DNA of 64,000 bases from CALJFL01 sp036961205 (GTDB lineage: Bacteria > Pseudomonadota > Gammaproteobacteria > Pseudomonadales > Halieaceae), in assembly GCA_036961205.1 (NCBI GenBank), contig JBALVI010000005.1, forward strand, positions 62,001 through 126,000. The letters run 5' to 3'. This document shows positions 18,123 to 27,160 of this stretch, piece after piece. The notes under the pieces are model-generated. The model made no database searches. It saw only the letters and a list, made by a program, of their open reading frames with translations, and had not been told where the DNA came from. A program made the translations under genes and the position numbers. Positions within the stretch are counted from its first letter, which is position 1. Each line of letters starts with the position of its first letter.

Positions 18123-19037
18123 CTAAAGTCGATACTGCAGTGCAATCCCGTACGTATCGAAATCCCCACCTACCTTGGTGACAACACCAGTGCTCGCATT
18201 CAGCTTCAAGGATAGCTTCTGGCTTAACGGGGTGGAAAAGGTCACGCCCCAACGAGAATCTTTTTTCTCGTCATCAGCAGCAATGCCATCTTTTGATGTT
18301 TCACCACCACCAAAAAAATTGCCATTTAAGGATAACCAGCGTCCCCGCCTTAAGGCGTACACCAGGTGAAACTGGACAGAATAAACAGGGTCCTGTTCCA
18401 ATAAAATACCATTGAAAAAGTCGTCGTTGTCTTCAAATATTTTGACTGAGCCCATCAAGTCGTAGTGCCAGCGCCCAGTCTTGTACGAAAGCCCGACCCC
18501 CGGTCTTACCATCCAGCGATTACTGCCTGCATTGAGTAAATTCTCAGAATTATAAGTGCCGACTGGGATACCCACTTGCAAACTGGTGCCAACCACCAGC
18601 CCTGGCTGCCAGCGCGAAAATTCTTCTATACCCATCGCAGGCGCACCGTAGAAGTTCCAGCTAACGCGTACTTTGGCGTCGCCATATTCACAACGGCGGC
18701 CTTCGATAAACTCTCCATTGAAGATCGCGGATCCCTCGTAACACACACGCGCTAGCGCCAGATCCACCTTGGCTGTCTTGTCAGCCACGGCAAAAGAATG
18801 TGCGACCGCGATAACACCGGTATCGATTCGGAGTTCAAGATCCTGGATGACTGAATTTGGAGCGGGTGACACATCGCCTTCGGAACGCGCGGCGGCAACC
18901 ACCAGAAATGTTTGGCCTATAGGAATGTTGGTATAGCTTCTAGGCTCCAGATCCTGGGCGCGTGTGCCTATAGACACCGACATTACCACGGCGAGTAATA
19001 GCGCTGGAAATATTGAAAATGTGGTAAAGGTGCTCAA
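18123..19037 (-). CDS. Probable outer-membrane channel-like protein (MetA-pathway/PF13557-type 'transporter')
   Basis: 304 residues if translation begins at the TTG at 19037, four bases after the GST stop codon. That start gives a good signal peptide (hydrophobic FPALLLAVVMSVSIG, cleavage after RAQ). An in-frame ATG at 19124 would overlap the GST gene by 83 bases and spoil the signal. The mature part is rich in alternating aromatic strands (GRWHYDLMGSVKI, YSVQFHLVYALRRGRWLSL) and ends in ALQYRL, a beta-barrel-type terminal motif. It resembles the phenol-degradation MetA-like family, whose function is poorly known. Confidence 0.65.
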   Translation of the reverse strand: MSTFTTFSIFPALLLAVVMSVSIGTRAQDLEPRSYTNIPIGQTFLVVAAARSEGDVSPAPNSVIQDLELRIDTGVIAVAHSFAVADKTAKVDLALARVCYEGSAIFNGEFIEGRRCEYGDAKVRVSWNFYGAPAMGIEEFSRWQPGLVVGTSLQVGIPVGTYNSENLLNAGSNRWMVRPGVGLSYKTGRWHYDLMGSVKIFEDNDDFFNGILLEQDPVYSVQFHLVYALRRGRWLSLNGNFFGGGETSKDGIAADDEKKDSRWGVTFSTPLSQKLSLKLNASTGVVTKVGGDFDTYGIALQYRL

Positions 19038-19041
19038 CGGC

Positions 19042-19749
19042 TCACCCGCTACCGGTTGTCGCCCCAGTAACCATACTGCGGGCATTTCTGGAGAATTCGT
19101 CGGCATCTTCCTTGCGCTTGGCATCCATCAGTTCAGCGATGTCCACCGGCACTTTAACACCCCGCATGGCACCTGGACGCTCCATAATGGCACCCATCCA
19201 TCGGTAAAGATTATCCAGTCCCTCGATGGAGACACCGGACCAGCGATGCGTTCGCACCCAGGCCCAATTCGCCATGTCCGCAATGCTGTAGTCCCCCGCC
19301 AAAAATTCGTGATCACCCAACTGGCGATCCAATACTTCGAACAGGCGGCGACCCTCGGTCTGGTAGCGATCTATGGCAGCCGGTATCTTTTCAGGAAAAT
19401 AGCGATAGAAGACGTTGGCCTGGCCCATCATTGGACCGATCCCTCCCATCTGGAACATAAGCCACTGAATGACCTGGGAGCGCCCACGCGCGTCTGTGGG
19501 CAGGAACTTGCCGCATTTCTCTGCAAGATAAATCATGATCGCTCCCGATTCAAAAATCGGAAAACTGTCGGCTTCAGTATCAACGATCGCTGGAATTCTG
19601 CCATTGGGGCAAATCTCGAGAAATTCCGCCTGCTTCTGGTCACCTTCCATCAGGTTGATAGTGTGGACGTTATAAGGAATTTCCATCTCCTCCAGAGCGA
19701 TAGAGGCTTTGTATCCATTCGGTGTTGGCGCGGTATACAGTTCAATCAT
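19042..19749 (-). CDS. Glutathione S-transferase family protein (YfcG/Nu-class-like)
   Basis: 235 residues. The N-terminal thioredoxin fold begins MIELYTAPTPNGYKASIALE and carries NGRIPAIVD (cis-Pro) and FESGAIMIYLAE. The C-terminal all-alpha domain has DYSIADMANWAWV. The TPNGYK start is like YfcG and Ure2-type transferases, which act as disulfide-bond reductases, so a classical conjugating role is not assured. It sits 12 bases downstream of the SnoaL-like gene and four bases before the signal-peptide protein, in one minus-strand operon. Confidence 0.88.
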   Translation of the reverse strand: MIELYTAPTPNGYKASIALEEMEIPYNVHTINLMEGDQKQAEFLEICPNGRIPAIVDTEADSFPIFESGAIMIYLAEKCGKFLPTDARGRSQVIQWLMFQMGGIGPMMGQANVFYRYFPEKIPAAIDRYQTEGRRLFEVLDRQLGDHEFLAGDYSIADMANWAWVRTHRWSGVSIEGLDNLYRWMGAIMERPGAMRGVKVPVDIAELMDAKRKEDADEFSRNARSMVTGATTGSG

Positions 19750-19761
19750 ACTGTTCAGCTC

Positions 19762-20211
19762 TTATAAATTCATGAATTCCGGTGTATTGAATACCCAGCT
19801 TCGCTCTTCGCTACGCCGCGTCATTCGCCAGCCCACCGGTTCTCGACGATACTCGTCTACATACCAGATCCCCAGGAAATATACCTGAGATTCCTCAGCG
19901 GACAGCGATATTTGCATCGGATTAAAGCACATCACCCGACCTTTTGCGTGGTCTCCGGTGACCTCGATCTGGACGTTGGCGTTGAGGTGCTGGAAGTTTG
20001 GAAACAGGTCATCCGTTAACACGGACTTGAGAAATTCTATGGTCGATTCCAGATTTCCGACACTGCCGCCGAAAGCACTGTAGTCGACATGAGCATCGGG
20101 GCTGAATACGTCCCTCAGTTCATCGAACAACTTTTGATCAATGCAGTGGGCATAACGGTAGACCAGGTCCTGAATTTCAAACCGATCGGACATCTCCTGT
20201 GGTGACAGCAT
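19762..20211 (-). CDS. SnoaL/NTF2-like protein
   Basis: 149 residues with the cone-shaped NTF2-like pattern: EIQDLVYRYAHCIDQKLFDEL, then FSPDAHVDYSAFGG and the C-terminal sheet YVDEYRREPVGWRMTRR. Members include polyketide cyclases, steroid isomerases, scytalone dehydratase-like and ring-hydroxylating beta-subunit-like proteins. No specific activity can be assigned. It is the first gene of a short operon with a GST gene. Confidence 0.8.
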   Translation of the reverse strand: MLSPQEMSDRFEIQDLVYRYAHCIDQKLFDELRDVFSPDAHVDYSAFGGSVGNLESTIEFLKSVLTDDLFPNFQHLNANVQIEVTGDHAKGRVMCFNPMQISLSAEESQVYFLGIWYVDEYRREPVGWRMTRRSEERSWVFNTPEFMNL

Positions 20212-20291
20212 GAATTACACTCCAAGAAATAGTATTTATATTGCTTTTTTATCAATTACTTAACGAACATACTTAATGTTATTTATTCCGA

Positions 20292-21383
20292 CTATACCTG
20301 AATCGGCACATCAACCTGCCGATCGTGATGTTGCTGCCGCAATCGCAGCCCTAAGGTTTCGTCGACAGACCGGTACTGAAACCTGCCCTGACCATCCTCG
20401 ACCCGGGTCATCTGGCCGCGATAAACCAGGTAGTTCAAGTGGGCAATGCACTCGCCAATCGCCAGCCCCAATTCAAATTGCGTCAATTTACGCTTAAACA
20501 ATACCGGCAGCAGTTCGACGGCTGTCTTGCTTTGCTCAACACACGCTTCCTCCAAGGCCAGCAAATGGTCTTCATGGTGCTCGATCAAATAGCGCAAACG
20601 CCGGTGGAGGCCGGTAAAGGGTGCATTATGGGCTGGCAGGACAGTAGCATCTGCAGGCACGGTCACCAGCAGGTGCTCTAGCGACTGTAGCCAGTCGCGC
20701 AGTGGATTGGCCTCTGGTTCTGACGCCATCACGCTGATATTTGAGGTGATCCTGGGAATAACCTGATCCCCGGAAATCATGATGTTCAGGGCTTCACTGT
20801 ACAGACAGGCATGTTCTGGCGAGTGACCTCGACCGACGATCACACGCCAACCATGGCCGTTAATTGACAGGCTGTCGCCATCTGCCAGGCGCCGAAACGC
20901 GGTCGGCATGGGCGTTATTATCGATCCAAACCCCCCGAAACCTTCCTTACCTTTATCAATTTGAGCCTGTGAATACCCGGCCCGGACCATGTACTGCTGG
21001 GTGGTCCAGGTAAAATCTGCGCTGGACATTCGACTGAAAGAAAGCCCGCTCAGGTATTCCGTCTGAGTCATGTAAAACGGTACACGCCAGCGTTCACACA
21101 GCCATCCTGCCATGCCTATATGATCCGGGTGATAATGCGTGGCCAACACCGCTTTTACCGGCTTGCCTTGCAGTTGTGTGGCAAAAATAGCCTCCCACAA
21201 TTCCTGAGTGGGACCCACGTTCATGCCCGTATCAACAATCCACCAGCCATCGCTGTCTTCAATCAGATAGAGGTTGATGTGATCCAAAGACATAGGCAAC
21301 GGCATTTGTAACCACCGCACCCCCGGGACGATTTCAACGCTGGTACCGTGTGCCGGTGGCTGGTCGAACAGATAGCTGGGCAT
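20292..21383 (-). CDS. MBL-fold metallohydrolase
   Basis: 363 residues. The metal-binding motif is ATHYHPDHIGMAG (HxHxDH) near residue 80. Further ligands lie in GRGHSPEHACLY and SGDQVIPRITSN. The C-terminal third is an added helical domain with a helix-turn-helix look (LTQFELGLAIGECIAHLNYL), as in the human LACTB2/YflN-type group. It hydrolyses an unknown thioester, lactone or nucleic-acid bond. It lies six bases downstream of the bcp stop, in the same direction. Confidence 0.88.
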   Translation of the reverse strand: MPSYLFDQPPAHGTSVEIVPGVRWLQMPLPMSLDHINLYLIEDSDGWWIVDTGMNVGPTQELWEAIFATQLQGKPVKAVLATHYHPDHIGMAGWLCERWRVPFYMTQTEYLSGLSFSRMSSADFTWTTQQYMVRAGYSQAQIDKGKEGFGGFGSIITPMPTAFRRLADGDSLSINGHGWRVIVGRGHSPEHACLYSEALNIMISGDQVIPRITSNISVMASEPEANPLRDWLQSLEHLLVTVPADATVLPAHNAPFTGLHRRLRYLIEHHEDHLLALEEACVEQSKTAVELLPVLFKRKLTQFELGLAIGECIAHLNYLVYRGQMTRVEDGQGRFQYRSVDETLGLRLRQQHHDRQVDVPIQV

Positions 21384-21389
21384 TGTTAC

Positions 21390-21866
21390 TTACAAACCCA
21401 AATCCTTGATCAGCGCCATCACATCGTCATGGTGAGACTTTGTTTTGACTTTATTCATAACATGCTTAAGCCGGCCGTCCTTGCCAATAATAAAAGTGGT
21501 GCGCAACACGCCCATAAATTCTCGGCCCATGAATTTCTTCAAATCCCAGCAGCCGTACTTTTCGGTGATCGCATGGCCCTCGTCCGACAGCAGGGTAAAA
21601 TTCAAATCCTGCTTGTCTATAAACTTACCCAACCGTGCGACCGGGTCGGGACTGACACCAAGTACCACGGTGTCCAGCTTCGCCAGTGCTTTTTTACTAT
21701 CGCGAATACCACAAGCCTGCACGGTACAGCCCGGCGTCATAGCTTTCGGATAAAAATACAGCGCGACATTTTTCTTGTCACGAAATTGCTTGAGGGAGAC
21801 TTTCTCTCCCTCCTGATCAAGCAGGGTAAAGGCCGGGGCCAAATTGCCAACTTTGGGGAACGCCAT
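21390..21866 (-). CDS. bcp: Thioredoxin-dependent peroxiredoxin (Bcp/PrxQ type)
   Basis: 158 residues, the usual BCP size. The peroxidatic cysteine is in MTPGCTVQACGIRD; the second cysteine, five residues on, is the typical PrxQ resolving position. LYFYPKAMTPGCT and GVLRTTFIIGKDG are family signatures. It reduces H2O2 and organic hydroperoxides in the cytoplasm. RBS AGGAGA lies eight bases before the ATG. Confidence 0.92.
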   Translation of the reverse strand: MAFPKVGNLAPAFTLLDQEGEKVSLKQFRDKKNVALYFYPKAMTPGCTVQACGIRDSKKALAKLDTVVLGVSPDPVARLGKFIDKQDLNFTLLSDEGHAITEKYGCWDLKKFMGREFMGVLRTTFIIGKDGRLKHVMNKVKTKSHHDDVMALIKDLGL

Positions 21867-21923
21867 ATTCTAGTCTCCTGAATTAAGGTTTTGGTGCGTG
21901 GTGAAAATCAATTGATATGGTAG

Positions 21924-22466
21924 CTAAACGCGAGACTTCCGTTCCAGTGCAGAGACCCGTACAGGATATTGCTGTGACCGAACGTCTGAAAAGAATTCTT
22001 TTAGAGCCTTGTAGACCACCGGGAAAGCGATTTCATCCCAGGGGATTTCATCTTCTGTATAAAATGCAGTTTCAAGACTTTCCGGACCAACGCCATACTC
22101 TCCGTCCACGACATTGCAGCGATAGAACATGTACACCTGGCTGATATAGGGAATATCAAAAATCCGATACAACTCCATATCCGTAACCCTGGCCCTGGCC
22201 TCTTCCCAGGTTTCCCGGGCAGCACCGTCAAGCGTAGTTTCACCGTTCTCCATGAATCCGGCGGGCAGTGTCCAGAAGTTCTTTCTCGGCTCTATGGCTC
22301 TTTTGCACATCAAGACCTTGCCGTCGTGAACCGGGAGGCAACCAACAATAATTCTGGGATTGATGTAATGGATAAGCTCACAACTGGTGCAAACATAGCG
22401 TTCCCGATCGTCTTCCTCGGGAATCTTAAAGGTAATAGAGCCACCACAGCTGGTACAAAATTTCAT
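21924..22466 (-). CDS. Nudix hydrolase with N-terminal zinc ribbon
   Basis: 180 residues. The N-terminus has a four-cysteine ribbon (FCTSCGG, then VCTSCELIHY), as in NudC-like and ADP-ribose-type enzymes. The Nudix box runs GFMENGETTLDGAARETWEE near residues 70-90 and matches GX5EX7REUXEE, but the following positions read ARARV, so the usual glycine after EEx is absent. Substrate unknown, probably a nucleoside diphosphate derivative. Confidence 0.85.
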   Translation of the reverse strand: MKFCTSCGGSITFKIPEEDDRERYVCTSCELIHYINPRIIVGCLPVHDGKVLMCKRAIEPRKNFWTLPAGFMENGETTLDGAARETWEEARARVTDMELYRIFDIPYISQVYMFYRCNVVDGEYGVGPESLETAFYTEDEIPWDEIAFPVVYKALKEFFSDVRSQQYPVRVSALERKSRV

Positions 22467-22532
22467 CGAAAACTAATCATCACTTTGGGCCAAACGCCAA
22501 TTATAAGGGCTAATCGCTGTGGCTGCGACAAA

Positions 22533-23009
22533 CTATGCCAGAGCCCGATAGCCGCCGCAGTAAAACAACAGTGGATCACCGCCCTCCAGACCTGACATTG
22601 CCAGCACCCTACCCACGATAATGGTGTGGTCGCCTCCGTCGTGGGTAGCCTCCACTGCACATTCAAACCTGACCAGTGCATCATTGATCAACGGTGAACC
22701 ATGCATACCTTCAACAAAATGGTCCTGATCCAACTGATGTTCGCCCTTGCGCGCATAGCAGTCTGAAAGGGCCTGTTGCTCAGACGACAGTACATTAATC
22801 GCAAAGTGCCGGGGTTCTGAATAGTCTGCAAAAACATCTGAATTGTTTTGCAAGCTCCACAGCACCAGCGGCGGATCCAGCGATACCGAAGCAAAGGAAT
22901 TCGCGGTCAACGCAAGTGGTCCCTGAGTATCACTTTTCACGGTTATCAGGCAAACACCCGTGGAAAACTGGCCCAGTGCGTTTCTGAATTCTTTAGCGTC
23001 GATGGTCAT
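22533..23009 (-). CDS. Flavin reductase-like, FMN-binding split-barrel protein
   Basis: 158 residues, starting DAKEFRNALGQFSTGVCLIT, the classic flavin reductase opening. SFASVSLDPPLVLWSLQN binds FMN, and CAVEATHDGGDHTIIVGRVL ends the barrel. It probably uses NAD(P)H to supply reduced flavin to a monooxygenase; no two-component partner is adjacent. RBS AAGGATA precedes the ATG. Confidence 0.85.
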   Translation of the reverse strand: MTIDAKEFRNALGQFSTGVCLITVKSDTQGPLALTANSFASVSLDPPLVLWSLQNNSDVFADYSEPRHFAINVLSSEQQALSDCYARKGEHQLDQDHFVEGMHGSPLINDALVRFECAVEATHDGGDHTIIVGRVLAMSGLEGGDPLLFYCGGYRALA

Positions 23010-23072
23010 TCTTTATCCTTAACAAAGTATTTATTACAACATAAACGTGGGAACTCGTCTCTCCCGCCTCGG

Positions 23073-23528
23073 TTACCAGCGCTCCGCCCTCTGTACATCC
23101 GAATCTCGTGCTTCCACCCAGCTTTCACCGTCATCCCCAAGTTCTTTCTTCCAAAACGGTGCGCGGGTTTTCAGGAAATCCATGATGTATTCGCAGGCGC
23201 TGAAAGCGGCCTCTCGATGTTCTGCGCTGACACCCACCCAAACAATTTGATCACCGGGAGCAAGATCTCCCACCCGATGTACTGCAGTTGCCGCATGGAC
23301 CGGCCAGCGATCGGCGGCCTCTTCCAGCGTTTCTGTTATGCTCTTCTCAGTCATGCCTGGATAGTGTTCCAACCGCATCCCGTGAACATTTTGTTCGTTA
23401 TTGGAGCGCCTTACATAGCCGGTAAATGTAGCGACAGCACCCTCCTCCTGCGCCTGACCCAGTAGCTCATTCTGCAACCGACCAGGATCGAAATCACCTT
23501 CCTGTACCTGCACACTCAGGATCGACAT
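23073..23528 (-). CDS. moaE: Molybdopterin synthase large subunit
   Basis: 151 residues, standard MoaE length. Motifs: FTGYVRRSNNEQNVHGMRLE, HRVGDLAPGDQIVWVGVSAE, REAAFSACEYIMDFLKTRAP and FWKKE, which carries the active-site lysine. With MoaD it inserts two sulfurs into cyclic pyranopterin monophosphate to make molybdopterin. It starts six bases after the moaD stop in a moaC-moaD-moaE operon. Confidence 0.95.
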   Translation of the reverse strand: MSILSVQVQEGDFDPGRLQNELLGQAQEEGAVATFTGYVRRSNNEQNVHGMRLEHYPGMTEKSITETLEEAADRWPVHAATAVHRVGDLAPGDQIVWVGVSAEHREAAFSACEYIMDFLKTRAPFWKKELGDDGESWVEARDSDVQRAERW

Positions 23529-23534
23529 TGGCTA

Positions 23535-23789
23535 TCAGCCCCCGGTAACCGGTGGGTAAAAGGCGACTTCATCGCCGTCACACAAGGGCTGCTCCGGCGT
23601 GACCACCTCCTGATTTACAGCACAAATAATATTGTCCTCATAAAGAGCTTCCTGCCAGCTTGCCCCGCCCTCAGTACACAAAAAGGTTCGCAGGTCCTGA
23701 ACACTGGCTACCGAGCTATGCCACTCTAAATCACGCCCGGCACAGCCCAGATGCTCGCGAATTCGCGCAAAAAATATTACTTTGATCAT
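23535..23789 (-). CDS. moaD: Molybdopterin synthase sulfur carrier subunit
   Basis: 84 residues from the ATG at 23789 (IKVIFFARIREHLG), preceded by AGGAGA inside the end of moaC. A longer in-frame start at 23855 would lie within moaC and adds non-family residues. The beta-grasp protein ends FYPPVTGG, the double glycine that is thiocarboxylated to donate sulfur to MoaE. Length is at the normal value for MoaD. Confidence 0.93.
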   Translation of the reverse strand: MIKVIFFARIREHLGCAGRDLEWHSSVASVQDLRTFLCTEGGASWQEALYEDNIICAVNQEVVTPEQPLCDGDEVAFYPPVTGG

Positions 23790-23796
23790 TCCGGTT

Positions 23797-24279
23797 TCAG
23801 CTCTCCTGCCGTTGCCAGAGACCGCTTTTACCGCCCTCTTTGCGGGCCAGGCCAATGTCTGTAATTTCCATCCCTCTATCCACCGCCTTACACATATCGT
23901 AGATCGTTAACGCGGCGATCGAAACGGCTGTCAGAGCCTCCATTTCAACCCCCGTTTTGCCTGCAACACGGCATGAAGCCGTGACCATAATGGCATTCTC
24001 GTCATGCAAGGATTGAAACTGAACATCAACAGCTTCGAGCATGAGGGGGTGACAGAGTGGTATCAGGTCGGAGCATTTTTTCGCCGCCTGTATGCCCGCT
24101 ATTCTCGCGACTGCTAGCACATCGCCCTTCTTTGAGCCGCCGGCTTCGATGAGCTGCAGGGTTTCTGGTTCCATACAGACGCGGGCTTGTGCGACAGCGA
24201 TACGCACAGAAACTGATTTATCGCCCACATCCACCATGTGCGCAGCACCGGTTTCATCAAGGTGGGTCAGCTTGGGCAT
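23797..24279 (-). CDS. moaC: Cyclic pyranopterin monophosphate synthase
   Basis: 160 residues from the ATG at 24279, which has AGGAGA six to eight bases upstream; an upstream in-frame ATG at 24387 adds 36 atypical residues. Signatures are LTHLDETGAAHMVDVGDKS, KKGDVLAVARIAGIQAAKK, LIPLCHPLML, then GKTGVEMEALTAVSIAALT and YDMCKAVDRGMEI. It completes pyranopterin formation after MoaA, which is not in the window. First gene of moaC-moaD-moaE. Confidence 0.95.
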   Translation of the reverse strand: MPKLTHLDETGAAHMVDVGDKSVSVRIAVAQARVCMEPETLQLIEAGGSKKGDVLAVARIAGIQAAKKCSDLIPLCHPLMLEAVDVQFQSLHDENAIMVTASCRVAGKTGVEMEALTAVSIAALTIYDMCKAVDRGMEITDIGLARKEGGKSGLWQRQES

Positions 24280-24443
24280 TACTTTCTCCTGGAGCGGGTT
24301 TAAATTTCGCTCACGGAGTCTATCCAAGTGAAGGCCGGGCCACAATCGGATTGATCTGTCTGACCAAAAAAATTGGCCAGAGTGCACCGTGTTAACGTGC
24401 CACGCGCCAGCTATTGTGAAGCCTGTAATCTGGAGAAAATACT

Positions 24444-25457
24444 ATGTCGAAACTGTCACTGGGCTTGCAACTTGGTTATTGGGGCGCTCAGCCTCCCACG
24501 AATCACCTCGAAATGGCGAAGGAAGCTGAGGCGCTGGGTTACGACTCGGTGTGGACAGCAGAGTCCTATGGCAACGACTGCTTCACGCCACTGGCCTGGG
24601 TGGGAGCCAATACCAGCACCATTCGTCTGGGGACCTCGGTCGCGCAGCTATCTGCCCGCACGCCGACTGCTTGTGCCATGGCGGCTCTGGCCATGGATCA
24701 TCTATCTGGAGGAAGGATGATTTTGGGATTGGGCGTGTCGGGCCCGCAGGTGGTAGAGGGCTGGTACGGCCAGCCCTATGCAAAGCCCGTCACTCGAACT
24801 CGCGAATATGTTGAGATCATCCGCAAGGTGCTGGCCCGGGAAGAACCTGTAACCAGTGACGGTGAATTTTACCCCCTGCCCTACGACGGACCCAACGCCT
24901 GGGGCATGGGCAAGCCCATTAAATCAATCGTCCATCCGCTGCGCGCCGACTTACCAATATTCATTGGCGCCGAGGGCCCACGTAATGTGACCCAAACTGC
25001 AGAAATCGCCGACGGATGGCTGCCACTTTACTACTCACCATATCGACAGGAAGTGTATGCGGACCAATTGGTTGCTGCCAAAGATGGTTTTGAAATATCC
25101 CCCATTGTGCTGGTCAACATCAACGAGGATCTGGAGCAGGCATTATTTCCGGTGAAGGCAATGTTGGCATTTTACATAGGGGGCATGGGCGCAAAGAAGC
25201 GCAATTTCCATAAAGAGCTAATGTCGCGTATGGGCTTTCCCGAAGAAGCCGAGCACATTCAAGAGTTGTTTTTTGCCGGTAAACGGGAAGAGGGAATCGC
25301 CGCAGTCCCAGACGCTTTTGCGGACGAAATATCGCTGTCTGGGCCGCTTGATCGCATTAAGGAAAAGCTTGTGGATTGGCAAAATTCTCCTGTCACCTCG
25401 TTATTGATACATGGCGATACTAAATTACTTCGCGATATGGCAGAGTTAACCCTCTAA
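24444..25457 (+). CDS. LLM-class (luciferase-like, F420-type) flavin-dependent oxidoreductase
   Basis: 337 residues with a bacterial-luciferase TIM barrel: LGLQLGYWGAQPPTNHLEM, EALGYDSVWTAESYGND, RLGTSVAQLSARTP, GRMILGLGVSGPQVVEGWYG and IFIGAEGPRNVTQTAEIADG. The family (TIGR03559-like) is best known in actinobacteria with cofactor F420. In a gammaproteobacterium FMN is the likelier cofactor, which the sequence does not settle. It stands alone on the plus strand between the moaC and MFS genes. Substrate unknown. Confidence 0.85.
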   Translation: MSKLSLGLQLGYWGAQPPTNHLEMAKEAEALGYDSVWTAESYGNDCFTPLAWVGANTSTIRLGTSVAQLSARTPTACAMAALAMDHLSGGRMILGLGVSGPQVVEGWYGQPYAKPVTRTREYVEIIRKVLAREEPVTSDGEFYPLPYDGPNAWGMGKPIKSIVHPLRADLPIFIGAEGPRNVTQTAEIADGWLPLYYSPYRQEVYADQLVAAKDGFEISPIVLVNINEDLEQALFPVKAMLAFYIGGMGAKKRNFHKELMSRMGFPEEAEHIQELFFAGKREEGIAAVPDAFADEISLSGPLDRIKEKLVDWQNSPVTSLLIHGDTKLLRDMAELTL

Positions 25458-25506
25458 GCCTATACGAAAAACAAGGTGCCTCACCCGCTAGGTTGATTCA
25501 ATTATT

Positions 25507-26994
25507 CTATGCTGCCAACTGCGCGACAAAATCACGCTTTAGAGTTCGAGCAGACATGAAAAAACAGCCAGCGGCAACGATGAGCCAACAGACCGTGACC
25601 GAAATCGCCTGTTTAAGGCCCGTTGAGTTCGCCTGATCGCAGACTGTTCGCTGGATCTCGCTTAGCTCCAGATCTTTCCCCCGACAGATTTCAGACGTTA
25701 GTTCGCCATCTAAAGTGCTACTGGCAAGCTGCATGTTCATAAACGTATCACTCATAAAACCGACAAAGTACGGTCCAAGACCATTGCCTATCAGTGACAC
25801 CAGGATAAGCAGGACGGCAATTGCAGTGGCCCGCGAACGGTTACTGACTACGCCCTGGCCAATGTTGTACTGCGCGCCAAGGTAGGCGTAATGGCAGATT
25901 GCCCCTATGCCCCAAAAGATAAATACAACGGTAAGATCCTCCGCATAGAAGGCTGCAACATACGCAGGGGCTGCGATTAGCAGGCCGATCGCGGGAACCC
26001 AGGCCACCGCAGTCTGCGAACGCGGGGTAAGCTTTTCCGTGATGTAGCCGCCAAAAAACGTACCTATTGCAGCCAGAAACGATAGTGGGGCGCCGAATTT
26101 GATGGCGGCGTCCCGGACGTCCAGCCCGTGTTCACGCGCCAGGAAAGGCGCCTGAAAGCTGACCAGGCCATAACCTACAAAGGCAACAAGGGAGGCGCCG
26201 ATCGCCATCCACCAGAAGGTTGGCTTGTGTTTGAGTTCTTGAAACGCTACAGCCCAGTGAGCGGGCGTCTTGGGGGACGAGTCGGGAGGGTCGGAGTAGC
26301 CCCGGGGTGGTTCCTTGATTGTCAGCAGCACAATCAATGCCACTATAATACCCGGCAGCCCGACAATGACGAACGCGATTCTCCATCCTTCTACCGAAGC
26401 CCAGTCTAGCCCCGTAAACAACCCGCCAAGGCCAATGCCATTTATCCACGCGCCAAAATCAGCACCTTGCATTTGCGCAATAGGGCCACCGAAAAGATTC
26501 GCCAGAACGCTTCCCAGGGTGACGCCCATCGAGTAAATACCCAGTGCCGTAGCTCGCTTGCGGGCAATAAAGTAGTCGCCAATAATGGAGTTGGCCGGCG
26601 GGGTGCAACCCGCTTCACCAATGGCCACACCAATTCTAAAACACAACAGTACCAGGAAGCCCGCGGCAAAACCGCACAAGGCTGTCATCAACGACCACAA
26701 AATGATGCACACAGTGATCACTTTGACGCGATTGGATCGATCCGCCCACAGCGCTATTGGCAGCCCCATGACTGCGTAAAAAATGGCAAACGGAGGGCCG
26801 TATAGCAGTCCCCATTGGGAATCGGTCAAGCCGAATGAGTCGATGATGGGCTGGGCAACAACTGCGATTAGCGTTCTATCGATGAAGTTCAGCGTATACA
26901 CGGCCAAGAGTAAAAATAGCACGTAGTTTCGATAAGTCGGCGTGCCATATCCAGTGAGATGGCCGTCCTGTGCAGTGTCTGCAGTCGTGCTCAT
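25507..26994 (-). CDS. MFS transporter (spinster-like)
   Basis: 495 residues, 12 predicted membrane segments. The first helix region reads LFLLLAVYTLNFIDRTLIAV, loop 2-3 ALWADRSNRVKVI, and IGVAIGEAGCTPPANSIIGD resembles the spinster/sphingolipid-transporter branch. This branch exports or imports small organic compounds. A soluble loop near residue 430 (SEICRGKDLELSEIQRTVCD) has two cysteines. It converges on the LLM oxidoreductase gene and lies 166 bases downstream of a flavin amine oxidase; a metabolic link is possible but unproven. Confidence 0.87.
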   Translation of the reverse strand: MSTTADTAQDGHLTGYGTPTYRNYVLFLLLAVYTLNFIDRTLIAVVAQPIIDSFGLTDSQWGLLYGPPFAIFYAVMGLPIALWADRSNRVKVITVCIILWSLMTALCGFAAGFLVLLCFRIGVAIGEAGCTPPANSIIGDYFIARKRATALGIYSMGVTLGSVLANLFGGPIAQMQGADFGAWINGIGLGGLFTGLDWASVEGWRIAFVIVGLPGIIVALIVLLTIKEPPRGYSDPPDSSPKTPAHWAVAFQELKHKPTFWWMAIGASLVAFVGYGLVSFQAPFLAREHGLDVRDAAIKFGAPLSFLAAIGTFFGGYITEKLTPRSQTAVAWVPAIGLLIAAPAYVAAFYAEDLTVVFIFWGIGAICHYAYLGAQYNIGQGVVSNRSRATAIAVLLILVSLIGNGLGPYFVGFMSDTFMNMQLASSTLDGELTSEICRGKDLELSEIQRTVCDQANSTGLKQAISVTVCWLIVAAGCFFMSARTLKRDFVAQLAA

Positions 26995-27160
26995 TATTAT
27001 TATTCCATTGTTGCTACTGGCCTGAAACTACCTGCGACTCTATTCATGCCCAGAAACACGCAACTTAGCACAGGTCCTGAAATTGTTCCGGCATTATTGA
27101 GATCTGCGTACTCGCGATGCTCGACCTGAGCACGCTGCGGACTGAGCTAGAGAGCTCTGG

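Noticed and set aside
23790..23855. Longer moaD start
   Set aside because: Extra residues come from moaC in another frame; the ATG at 23789 has an AGGAGA RBS.
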